The translations under genes and the position numbers were made by a program. The notes under the pieces are model-generated. The model was not told the origin of the DNA and searched no databases. It saw only the letters and a list, made by a program, of their open reading frames with translations. Of a stretch of DNA of 27,861 nt, positions 7,634 to 14,859 are shown in pieces. Origin of the DNA: a virus; the IMG/VR virus record IMGVR_UViG_3300035250_000268, positions 1 through 27,861 of that record; one strand, written 5' to 3'. Each line of letters opens with the position of its first letter. Position 1 is the first letter of the stretch.

Positions 7634-10132
7634 TATCAAAATATCTTTTATCAGATAAGTAAAAGTAGAATACATATTTGGGATGATAAAAAAGGATATG
7701 CAGTTTATCCATTTAAACCATATGCTTATATAAAAGACTCAAAAGGTACGTTTACTTCTTTATATGGTGATAAGGTAAGAAGAATTGCTAAATCACAAAT
7801 AGAAGAATATGATACTTCTTTTGAATCTGATGTGTTAGCAGAAACAAGGTTTTTAGTAGATAACTATACAGATTCAGATGATGTATCAGAGGGTCATAGA
7901 GTTATGTTTTTTGATATTGAAGTAGAGGTTACAGAAGGTTTCCCTTCAGTAGAAAAAGCTGACAATGCAATTACTTCTATTGCTTTATATGATAAATTAA
8001 CTAAAGAATATCATTGTTATGTACTTGACGCTGAAAATGCAGTTAATAGTGAAAATTTTGATAATGCTACAGTAATAAAGTTTAAAGAAGAGAGAGATTT
8101 ATTAAATAAATTTTATCAAAAATATCTTGAGATATCACCAACAATTATTAGTGGTTGGAATAGTGATAGATTTGACATTCCTTATTTATATAATCGTTCT
8201 CGGAGGTTATTAGGTGAGGATGTTGCTAAATGTTTATCACCAATAGGTATTGTAGACTATAATAAACATAGAGGTGCTTATAAAATAGCAGGTGTATCTA
8301 GCTTAGATTATCTTGAACTATATAAAAAACTTACTTTTGGTGAAAGGTCTTCATATAGATTAGATGATATTGGAAATTATGAAGTAGGTATAAAAAAAGT
8401 TTCATATGATGGTACATTGGATGATTTATATTATAATAATAGGAATAAGTTTGTAGAGTATAATATAAATGACGTTGTTATTCTTGAAAAACTTGATGAG
8501 AAGTTAGATTTTATTGGTATTGCTAGAGCTATTTGTCATTTGGGTCATGTTCCATATGAAGATGTATATTATTCATCACGATTTTTAGAAGGTGCTATTC
8601 TTGTATATCTTAAAAAACTTGATATTGTTGCGCCAGATAAGAAAAAAGTAAATAAAGAATTAATGAACAATGGTGATAAGTTTTCAGGAGCATATGTACA
8701 AGAACCAATAAAAGGTAGACATGAGTGGATTTATGATTTAGATATTACTTCAATGTATCCATCAATTATTATGACATTGAATATTTCTCCTGAAACAAAA
8801 CTTGGAAGGTTAACAGGTTGGAATTCAGAAGAATTTGTTAAAGGAGTAGATAAAACATATACTATAGAAGATGATTCAGGAAAAGAAAGTGCTAAACTAA
8901 CTACAGCAGAGTTTAAGAACTTTTTAAAAGATAATAATGTATCTGTATCTACTAATGGTGTGTTATATACACAAGATAAAAGAGGGTTAATTCCAACTTT
9001 GTTGGAAAAATGGTTTGATGATAGAGTAGAATTTAGAAAATTAGCAAAGAAGTTCGCTGAAGAGGGTGATAAAGAGAAATATGCATACTTTGATAGACGA
9101 CAGTATATTCAAAAGGTTGTTCTAAATTCATTGTATGGTGTGTTGGGTTTACCTGTATTTCGTTTTTATGACTTAGATAATGCAGAAGCAACAACGACAA
9201 CGGGTGTTGAGTTAATTAAATATACTAAGAAGATAGCTAACTATTATTATAATTCTGTTTTGGAAGATTCGGAAGATCATTGTATATACATTGATACAGA
9301 TTCAGTTTTTTATTCTGCTGTTTCTATGATTCAAAAGAAATATCCACACATTAATGTTAAAGATGAAAATCTAATGATGGATAAGATTTTAGATATTGCC
9401 TCAGAGGTTCAAGAATATTTAAATAGTTCATATGATTTATTTGCTAAAAAGTTTCTTAATGTAGATAAACATAGATTTGAGATTAAGCAGGAATTGATTG
9501 CTAGAAGTGGGTTATTTGTTACAAAGAAAAGATATGGATTGAAAGTTGTTAATGATAATGGTGTTAAGATAAATAAACTTCATGTAAAAGGTTTAGATAT
9601 TGTTCGTTCAAGTTTTCCAATAGCTATGAAAGAATGTTTAACAAAAGTATTAGAAGATATATTAGCAAATGTACCTCAGAATAAGATTAATGAGTTTATT
9701 CTTAATTTTAAGAAATCTATGAAGTTGAAAAACTATGATACTATTGCAATGCCAACTTCAGTTAAAAATGTTAAAAAATATGTTCAGAGGGGTGATGGTA
9801 GATTGTTAGCTAAAAAGGGTGCACCTGTTCATGTTAAATCAGCAATAAATTATAATAACTTTTTATTGTCAAGTAAACTTGAAGCAAAGTATCCTTTAAT
9901 TGGAAACGGTGAAAAGATTAAGTGGATGTATTTAAAAGACAATCCATTTAAATTTGAGACTTTATGTTATAAAGGACATGAGGATCCTCAACAAGTGTTA
10001 GATTATATAAAAGAGTATATTGATACCGATAAGATATATAAGCAAGCACTTAGTAAAAAAATAGTAATGTTATATGATGCATTAAAATGGGAAGAACCAA
10101 ATGATGATTTTGGTTTTAATAAATTCTTTTAA
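7631..10132 (+). CDS. 43: Family B DNA polymerase gp43
   Basis: This is the replicative polymerase with 3'-5' proofreading. Counting from ATA at 7631 it has 833 residues (T4 gp43 has 898). The exonuclease motifs are DIE at 95-97, NSDRFD at 177-182 and YNIND with Asp281. The polymerase motifs are A, DITSMYPS at 371-378; B, KVVLNSLYG at 495-503; and C, DTDS at 555-558. The first 67 codons precede any ATG, GTG or TTG but clearly encode the family N-terminal domain: IYQNI aligns with T4 FYISI, and FTSLYGDK with T4 YKDIYGKN. A start at GTG 7832 would delete this region, so I favour ATA at 7631. A base error turning ATG into ATA is the alternative. The C-terminus DDFGFNKFF resembles a clamp-binding tail. 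The clamp gene follows after 51 bases. Confidence 0.93.
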   Translation: MYQNIFYQISKSRIHIWDDKKGYAVYPFKPYAYIKDSKGTFTSLYGDKVRRIAKSQIEEYDTSFESDVLAETRFLVDNYTDSDDVSEGHRVMFFDIEVEVTEGFPSVEKADNAITSIALYDKLTKEYHCYVLDAENAVNSENFDNATVIKFKEERDLLNKFYQKYLEISPTIISGWNSDRFDIPYLYNRSRRLLGEDVAKCLSPIGIVDYNKHRGAYKIAGVSSLDYLELYKKLTFGERSSYRLDDIGNYEVGIKKVSYDGTLDDLYYNNRNKFVEYNINDVVILEKLDEKLDFIGIARAICHLGHVPYEDVYYSSRFLEGAILVYLKKLDIVAPDKKKVNKELMNNGDKFSGAYVQEPIKGRHEWIYDLDITSMYPSIIMTLNISPETKLGRLTGWNSEEFVKGVDKTYTIEDDSGKESAKLTTAEFKNFLKDNNVSVSTNGVLYTQDKRGLIPTLLEKWFDDRVEFRKLAKKFAEEGDKEKYAYFDRRQYIQKVVLNSLYGVLGLPVFRFYDLDNAEATTTTGVELIKYTKKIANYYYNSVLEDSEDHCIYIDTDSVFYSAVSMIQKKYPHINVKDENLMMDKILDIASEVQEYLNSSYDLFAKKFLNVDKHRFEIKQELIARSGLFVTKKRYGLKVVNDNGVKINKLHVKGLDIVRSSFPIAMKECLTKVLEDILANVPQNKINEFILNFKKSMKLKNYDTIAMPTSVKNVKKYVQRGDGRLLAKKGAPVHVKSAINYNNFLLSSKLEAKYPLIGNGEKIKWMYLKDNPFKFETLCYKGHEDPQQVLDYIKEYIDTDKIYKQALSKKIVMLYDALKWEEPNDDFGFNKFF

Positions 10133-10133
10133 T

Positions 10134-10176
10134 TTGGAGAAATAATATGATACTTATATATATGTATATAAAGGAG
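10134..10176 (+). promoter_or_regulatory. Leader of the clamp gene: promoter-like element and ribosome-binding site
   Basis: TTGGAG (10134-10139) is 17 bases from TATATA (10157-10162), a possible but poor sigma70-type match. GGAG at 10173-10176 precedes the gp45 ATG at 10184 by seven bases. TTATATATAT followed about 20 bases later by GGAGTTAC also occurs before the small ribbon-helix-helix-like gene (16576-16601), suggesting a shared expression element. Confidence 0.35.
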
Positions 10177-10191
10177 TTACAAAATGGATAA
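10147..10191 (+). CDS. Possible 14-codon leader peptide upstream of the clamp
   Basis: An ATG at 10147 has GGAG (10136-10139) seven bases upstream. It opens a frame of 14 codons (MILIYMYIKELQNG) ending in TAA at 10189-10191. The stop overlaps the first codons of gp45 in another frame, and the gp45 Shine-Dalgarno lies inside the small frame. This arrangement would suit translational coupling or a control peptide. Short frames like this also arise by chance in A/T-rich leaders, so the call is tentative. Confidence 0.3.
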   Translation: MILIYMYIKELQNG

Positions 10192-10915
10192 ACAAACGTT
10201 GATGGGATTCATCAATAGGTTTTATTTAGGTGGGCAAACTCAATCAGCACCTGTAAAATCAACAAAAGACACACTTAGTTGTGCATTTATCAACTCAGCA
10301 AAAAGTTGTGTTGGTGATATTGTTTTAGCTAAGAATGGAATTGGTGATTATGAAATGGGGCTGTATGAGATTCAAGACTTAATTAAACTAATTAGTGTAT
10401 TGGATGGTGATATGGATGTTGATGTTAAAACTGTAGGTGAAGTAGCATCACAGTTAGTCCTTTCACAAAAAAATACTAAAGCAAGAATAAATTATGGTCT
10501 TGCTAGATTGGATGTAGTTCAGAAGAAACCAGATTTATCAAATGTTCCTGAGTTCACATTAGAACTTAAACTTGATAAGAAGTTCATTAGCACATTTATT
10601 TCAGGTAAAAGTGCGTTAAGTGAAGTTGCAACATTTGCTGTATTAGCAGATGGTAAAGAAGCAAAGGTTGTAATAGGTTATAGTTCTACAACACAATCTA
10701 ATAAAGTTACAATCCCTGTAGAATGTGGTAAAGTAGATAGTTTTGAAGAGGCTGTATTATTTGATGCAGATACTTTCAAAGAGATATTACTTGCTAACAG
10801 AGATTGTGAATCTTCAACTCTTTACATTTCAGATAAAGGGTTAGCTAAAGTTAATTTCAAGGTAGATAATTTCGATTCTACATACATACTAGTTGCAAAA
10901 ACAACAGTAGACTAA
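10184..10915 (+). CDS. 45: Sliding clamp gp45 (polymerase processivity factor)
   Basis: This is the ring-shaped trimeric clamp that tethers gp43 to DNA and, in T4, also activates late transcription. The 243 residues are close to T4 gp45 (228). The assignment rests on overall pattern: an alternating strand/helix composition without catalytic motifs, a central MGLYEIQDLIKLISVL segment and a C-terminal STLYISDKGLAKVNFKVD segment like the clamp fold. Its position between the polymerase and the clamp-loader genes supports this. In T4 the order is 45-44-62-regA-43. Here the clamp follows 43 and is separated from 44 by three extra genes, and no regA is recognised. The start has GGAG seven bases upstream. 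The stop overlaps the ATG of the Mom-like gene (TAATG). Confidence 0.87.
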   Translation: MDKQTLMGFINRFYLGGQTQSAPVKSTKDTLSCAFINSAKSCVGDIVLAKNGIGDYEMGLYEIQDLIKLISVLDGDMDVDVKTVGEVASQLVLSQKNTKARINYGLARLDVVQKKPDLSNVPEFTLELKLDKKFISTFISGKSALSEVATFAVLADGKEAKVVIGYSSTTQSNKVTIPVECGKVDSFEEAVLFDADTFKEILLANRDCESSTLYISDKGLAKVNFKVDNFDSTYILVAKTTVD

Positions 10916-11673
10916 TGGAAAATACTGTAGATAAATCAAAAGTTTATCTACAAGAGATAGACAAAAAGACTGCGAAGGAAATGATTGTAAAACATCATTA
11001 TTCGCATAGAGGTTCTTCTTGTAGATACGCTATAGGAATATATTATAAGTCAGATAATCCTCATCCTTTTTTTAAGGATACGAGTGAGGAAAAACTCATT
11101 GGGTGTATGACTTATGGTTATCCTGTAGGAAGAACTGTATTGGGATCTATGTTTAATGAAAACGTTAAATTAGAAACTAATAATATTTTGGAATTGACAA
11201 GATTATTTATACATGATGGTTATGGTAAAAATATTGAATCATATTGTATTTCTCAATCATTTAAATGGTTGAAAAAACATGATGAAAATGTTAAAACATT
11301 AATAAGTTATGCAGATCCTGATGTATTACATTTAGGTGGTATTTATAAAGCTACTAATTGGTTGTATCAGGGTGCAGGATTAAATTTAATGCCAAATTAT
11401 TCAATATCTTTAACAAAGGATCCATATGAATGGATACATAGTAGAACTGTTTCATCAAGATTTGGTAGTCATAATATAATAAAGTTAAAAGAAGCAGTTG
11501 GACATACGTTTTGGAGAAGAAGAGAACCTGAAAAACATAGGTACATTTACTTCTTAGGTAGTAAAAAAGAGAATAAAAAGTTTATGAAGAATTTGAAGTA
11601 TGAAACTAAACCGTATCCTACAAATGCAGAAGAGTATTTACCGCCAATAGAAGAACATAAAGGGAGTTTATAA
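10915..11673 (+). CDS. Mom-like DNA-modification protein, copy 1
   Basis: The protein resembles the phage Mu Mom family, GNAT-fold proteins that convert adenine in DNA to a methylcarbamoyl derivative and so block restriction. Family features visible in the 252 residues are HHYSH at 27-31, an LIGCMTYGYP strand near 61-70, ELTRLFI near 93-99, and a SYADPDVLHLGGIYKATNW block at 131-149 with Asp134. The closing RYIYFLGSKK and KPYP segments are also typical. HYSH and the (Y/F)AD aspartate are shared with the second Mom-like gene at 14221. The gene starts in the gp45 stop and is followed by a membrane-protein gene after three bases, so it is expressed with the replisome. The family assignment is good; the exact chemistry and base are inferred. 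Confidence 0.75.
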   Translation: MENTVDKSKVYLQEIDKKTAKEMIVKHHYSHRGSSCRYAIGIYYKSDNPHPFFKDTSEEKLIGCMTYGYPVGRTVLGSMFNENVKLETNNILELTRLFIHDGYGKNIESYCISQSFKWLKKHDENVKTLISYADPDVLHLGGIYKATNWLYQGAGLNLMPNYSISLTKDPYEWIHSRTVSSRFGSHNIIKLKEAVGHTFWRRREPEKHRYIYFLGSKKENKKFMKNLKYETKPYPTNAEEYLPPIEEHKGSL

Positions 11674-11676
11674 AAT

Positions 11677-12018
11677 ATGAATAAATTATTAGCAGCTATG
11701 ATATTGTCTGTATTGGGGCATATAATAGCATTTTTTCATATGAATGCACAGTTTAAATGGGAATGGGCTAAATCACAATGGTGGGTAATATTAGTAGGGC
11801 TTCCAATAAGTTATCTATTTTATTATTCAACAAGATATTCATTTGAATATTTTGGATATTATTGGAACATAAGATTGATTGGTTTTGGTATGGGAACATT
11901 TATATTTGGTTTAATGACGTGGGGAATATTAGGAGAAGCACCAAATGCGAAAGTTATGGTAAGTTTAGCTTTAGCATTAATAATAATTTTAATACAAATG
12001 ACTAATGTGGTGAAATGA
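11677..12018 (+). CDS. Small multi-pass membrane protein
   Basis: The 113-residue product is mostly hydrophobic, with about four likely membrane helices: residues 4-20 (LLAAMILSVLGHIIAFF), about 35-53, about 64-85 (including LIGFGMGTFIFGLMTWGIL) and 94-110 (VSLALALIIILIQM). Basic residues sit in the short linkers. The small size and four-helix layout recall small multidrug-resistance-type or phage inner-membrane proteins, but no transport motif is evident. GGAG at 11663-11666 precedes the ATG by ten bases. The stop overlaps the next start (ATGA). A membrane protein among replication genes is unusual; it could anchor replication complexes or transport a metabolite, both speculative. Confidence 0.75.
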   Translation: MNKLLAAMILSVLGHIIAFFHMNAQFKWEWAKSQWWVILVGLPISYLFYYSTRYSFEYFGYYWNIRLIGFGMGTFIFGLMTWGILGEAPNAKVMVSLALALIIILIQMTNVVK

Positions 12019-12587
12019 AAGTTAAAACAAGAATAGGTATAGATATAGATGGAGTGCTTAGAGATTTTTCTTGGCAATTACATAACTATATGTCCGTTAA
12101 TTACCCCGAATCAATTATAAAAGATGCTATAGATGATTGGGATTATCAGAATTGTTTTAAAGGTTGGGATAAAAAATCTTTACAAGAATTATATTGGGAT
12201 AAGTATCCAGAATTGTTTTTTAGAGATTCACCACCTATATATGGTGCTATAGAACAAATGCATGCTTTATTTGAGTGGGGTAGTGGAAAAGGTTATAAAT
12301 TTGTTTGTATATCTTCTCAGAGAACACCAGGAACTTATGCTTCTTTAGAGTGGTTGGGAAAACACGCATTAAGTTTTAGAGAAGTATATTTTGTTAGTGG
12401 TGGTGATAAGTGGAAAATAGATGTTGATTGGTTAGTAGATGATTCACCATCTAATTATCAGGCTTGGTTAAAGGGTAGAGGTGATGATTACGGATATATT
12501 TTAATGGATGCACTATATAATCAACACATTAAACCTACTAATAGGGTAAAAGAATTAAAAGAGATAAAGGAAATAATAGAATGGTAA
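12015..12587 (+). CDS. HAD-family 5'(3')-deoxyribonucleotidase-like protein
   Basis: This is a haloacid-dehalogenase-type phosphatase, probably acting on nucleoside monophosphates. The family motifs are in order: motif I DIDGVL at 10-15 (nucleophile Asp10, acid/base Asp12), motif II with Ser100/Ser101 (VCISSQ), and motif III Lys132 or Lys134 followed by WLVDDSP with Asp142/Asp143. A helical cap lies between motifs I and II (residues 20-90). The 190-residue length fits small deoxyribonucleotidases. Placed among clamp, modification and reductase genes, it could remove particular dNMPs or balance pools, but the substrate cannot be read from the sequence. Its start overlaps the membrane gene and its end overlaps gp44. 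Confidence 0.75.
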   Translation: MKVKTRIGIDIDGVLRDFSWQLHNYMSVNYPESIIKDAIDDWDYQNCFKGWDKKSLQELYWDKYPELFFRDSPPIYGAIEQMHALFEWGSGKGYKFVCISSQRTPGTYASLEWLGKHALSFREVYFVSGGDKWKIDVDWLVDDSPSNYQAWLKGRGDDYGYILMDALYNQHIKPTNRVKELKEIKEIIEW

Positions 12588-13498
12588 ATCATAGTTTATG
12601 GGTAGAACAGTATAGACCAACTGAATTAGAAAACTATGTTGGTAATACACATTTAAAATCTAAGGTAGAAGCTTATCTTACAAATAGTGATATTCCTCAT
12701 TTATTATTATATGGAAGAGCAGGTACAGGTAAAACAACACTTGCTAAACTGATTGTTAAGAATATTAAATGTGATTATCTATACATTAATGCTAGTGATG
12801 AGAATAATGTAGAAACTGTAAGAACAAAAGTAAAACAGTTCGCATCTACGATTGGTTTTACAGATATGAAGGTAATTATCTTAGATGAATGTGATTACAT
12901 TACACCTAACGCACAAGCCGCTTTGCGTAACCTTATGGAGACTTTTAGTAAGTACTGTAGGTTTATTCTAACCTGTAACTATGCAGAGAGAATCATTAAT
13001 CCGATACAAAGTCGTTGTCAAATTTTTGAAATTATACCACCATCTAAGACAGAAGTAGCTCAAAGATTGAATCAGATTTTAAAAGAGGAAGGTGTTAAAC
13101 ACGAGTTAGAAGATTTAAAAATATTGATTGATTCTAATTATCCTGATATTCGTAGAACAATTAACGCAGCTCAAAGAAATGTGGTTGATTTACAATTAAA
13201 ATTAGATGTAGAGAGTATTACTCAAAATGATTATAAGTTAAAAGTGTTAGATATTTTAGAGAATCAAGATAAGAAAAACGCATTTAAAAATATAAGACAG
13301 TTATTAGCAGATAATGCTATTAGAGACTTTTCAGATTGTTTTCGTTTGTTATATGATAATGTAGATTCTTATGGTAAAGGTCATATAGCAGAAATAATAT
13401 TAATATTAGCGAGATATGAACTATCAGATAGCCAGGTAGTTGATAAAGAAATAAACTTTATGGCTATGTTAATTGAAGTATTGGGAGTTATAAAATGA
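12581..13498 (+). CDS. 44: Clamp loader ATPase subunit gp44
   Basis: This is the large clamp-loader subunit. Four copies with one gp62 open gp45 and place it on primer-template DNA using ATP. The 305 residues (T4: 319) begin with the family's WVEQYRPTELENYVG. Walker A is GRAGTGKT at 45-52, Walker B ends in DECD at 102-105, sensor-1 is TCNYAE at 131-136, and the SRC arginine-finger motif is at 144-146. Sensor-2 (DIRRTINAAQ) and a helical collar domain follow. The ATG lies seven bases before the end of the nucleotidase gene, and the stop overlaps the next start (ATGA), giving tight coupling on both sides. Confidence 0.95.
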   Translation: MVNHSLWVEQYRPTELENYVGNTHLKSKVEAYLTNSDIPHLLLYGRAGTGKTTLAKLIVKNIKCDYLYINASDENNVETVRTKVKQFASTIGFTDMKVIILDECDYITPNAQAALRNLMETFSKYCRFILTCNYAERIINPIQSRCQIFEIIPPSKTEVAQRLNQILKEEGVKHELEDLKILIDSNYPDIRRTINAAQRNVVDLQLKLDVESITQNDYKLKVLDILENQDKKNAFKNIRQLLADNAIRDFSDCFRLLYDNVDSYGKGHIAEIILILARYELSDSQVVDKEINFMAMLIEVLGVIK

Positions 13499-13749
13499 GT
13501 ACAAAACCAATGAAACCACTAAAGAAACCAGCACAAAAGGTTGATTTATCACAAGCAGATACTATGAAATGTGAGAAATGTTCTAATTATCTTTTTATCA
13601 CATCATATGTATTAAAAAGAATATCTGCTTTAATATCACCCACAGGGCAAGAAGGTATAGTTCCAATTCAAGTTTATAGTTGTGGTAATTGTGGCCATGT
13701 ACCTGCTAAGTTAATGGAAGGTAGTGGAGTTGAAGAAGAACTTAGTTAA
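13495..13749 (+). CDS. Zinc-ribbon protein of unknown function (84 aa)
   Basis: The protein has a Lys/Pro-rich N-terminal tail (residues 1-16), then two CxxC pairs, Cys26/Cys29 and Cys63/Cys66. The latter pair lies in YSCGNCGHVP, a classic zinc-ribbon knuckle. The intervening 33 residues form a strand-rich loop. GGAG at 13484-13487 is seven bases before the ATG. It sits between the two clamp-loader subunits and overlaps both genes (ATGA with gp44, 26 bases with gp62). A role in replication or late transcription is suggested by position only. Confidence 0.8.
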   Translation: MSTKPMKPLKKPAQKVDLSQADTMKCEKCSNYLFITSYVLKRISALISPTGQEGIVPIQVYSCGNCGHVPAKLMEGSGVEEELS

Positions 13750-14224
13750 GAGAAAAGGATTATTCGATCATATTAAGCACATAACATCTGTACAAAGTTC
13801 CAATTATTGGGATACTATTACAGATGAAGATAAGAAAACGTGGTCGAATTATATGGTTCATAGATTTTTATCTATGAGAACAGATTTTTTAGATGTGGTG
13901 AACGAGATACAGATGTATAATTTATCACCAGAAATAATATATAAATTTTATTCTGATATTATTCCAAAGGGAAAATATTGGTTAAAATATATTAAAGGGA
14001 GAAAACAAATGGATTATCCAAGATGGTTGTTAGATGTTGTGGCAAAAGAGTTAGAGGTAAGTTTAAGAGAAGCTGTAGATGCAGTTGATATGTATATGTT
14101 AACTGAAGGTGGTCAAGTAGAACTTACTGAGTTGTTACAATCATATGGTGTAGATCGCAAGAAGTTAAAAGAAGTGGGCTTGCAATCTGATACTTGGTTA
14201 AGTGAAATCAAAGAAGACGAATGA
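13724..14224 (+). CDS. 62: Clamp loader small subunit gp62
   Basis: This is the non-ATPase subunit that completes the T4-type clamp loader. The 166 residues (T4: 187) have the family pattern GLFDHIKHIT...YWDTITDEDKKTWSNYMVHRFLSM near the N-terminus, followed by all-helical sequence. It directly follows the gp44 region, as in T4. No ATG is available: GTG at 13724 gives the frame used here, while TTG at 13730 has the better-placed Shine-Dalgarno (GGAAGG at 13716-13721, eight bases away) and would shorten the protein by two residues. Either start lies inside the zinc-ribbon gene. The stop overlaps the second Mom-like gene (ATGA). Confidence 0.88.
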   Translation: MELKKNLVKRKGLFDHIKHITSVQSSNYWDTITDEDKKTWSNYMVHRFLSMRTDFLDVVNEIQMYNLSPEIIYKFYSDIIPKGKYWLKYIKGRKQMDYPRWLLDVVAKELEVSLREAVDAVDMYMLTEGGQVELTELLQSYGVDRKKLKEVGLQSDTWLSEIKEDE

Positions 14225-14859
14225 GTTTAGACGGTTATACCGTAGATCAAGTACCTAGAAAATCCATTCAATCCTTTATAGAAAAGTATCATTATAGTCA
14301 TAGTTGTAATGGTATACAAGGTTTAGAATGTTTTGCTTTGTTTAGACCAGGTAAATTTAATATACCTGAAATGGTAGGTGCTATGATGTATGCTATACCA
14401 TCAATGCCAAATACGGCTAAGAAGTATAATCCTATAAATCCCGATAGATGTGTAGAATTGAGAAGATTAGTTAACGTAGATGAGGCTCCCCCGAATAGTG
14501 AAAGTTTTTTTGTAGGAAAAACTATTAAATGGTTAAGACAAAATACAAATTATGAAGTTATAGTTTCCTTTGCAGATTTACACTATGGACATTCAGGAGT
14601 TATTTATAGAGCTAGTAATTTTGAATATGTCGGACAAACATCTCCAGGTAGAGTTTTAATGGTAGATGGTAAGGAATATCATAGTAGGTCTTTAAGTCAA
14701 CCGATTAAACCATACAGTAGAGAAATTAGACGTAGGTGGGAAGCTAAAGATCCTAATATATTTTTTGTAAACAGAAAGTGTAAAAATATTTATGTTTATT
14801 ATTTGAACAAAGGTATTAAGAAGAAGATAAAAAGAATAGAAGCTAATGAAAAGAATTAG
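14221..14859 (+). CDS. Mom-like DNA-modification protein, copy 2
   Basis: This second Mom-type protein (212 aa) is clearly diverged from the one at 10915. Shared features are YHYSH at 23-27, a MVGAMMYAIPS strand, ELRRLVNVDEAPPNSES at 79-95, a TIKWLRQN helix, and SFADLHYGHSGVIYRASNF at 116-134 with Asp119. The C-terminus is basic (REIRRRWEAKD, IKKKIKRIEANEKN) and contains an IYVYYLNK strand. It is closer to the commonly annotated Mom consensus (ELRRL...SES, ADxxxGHxGxIYRASNF) than copy 1. It is coupled to gp62 by ATGA and overlaps the next nuclease gene by 14 bases. It probably modifies bases in phage DNA; the exact product is unknown. Confidence 0.75.
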   Translation: MSLDGYTVDQVPRKSIQSFIEKYHYSHSCNGIQGLECFALFRPGKFNIPEMVGAMMYAIPSMPNTAKKYNPINPDRCVELRRLVNVDEAPPNSESFFVGKTIKWLRQNTNYEVIVSFADLHYGHSGVIYRASNFEYVGQTSPGRVLMVDGKEYHSRSLSQPIKPYSREIRRRWEAKDPNIFFVNRKCKNIYVYYLNKGIKKKIKRIEANEKN

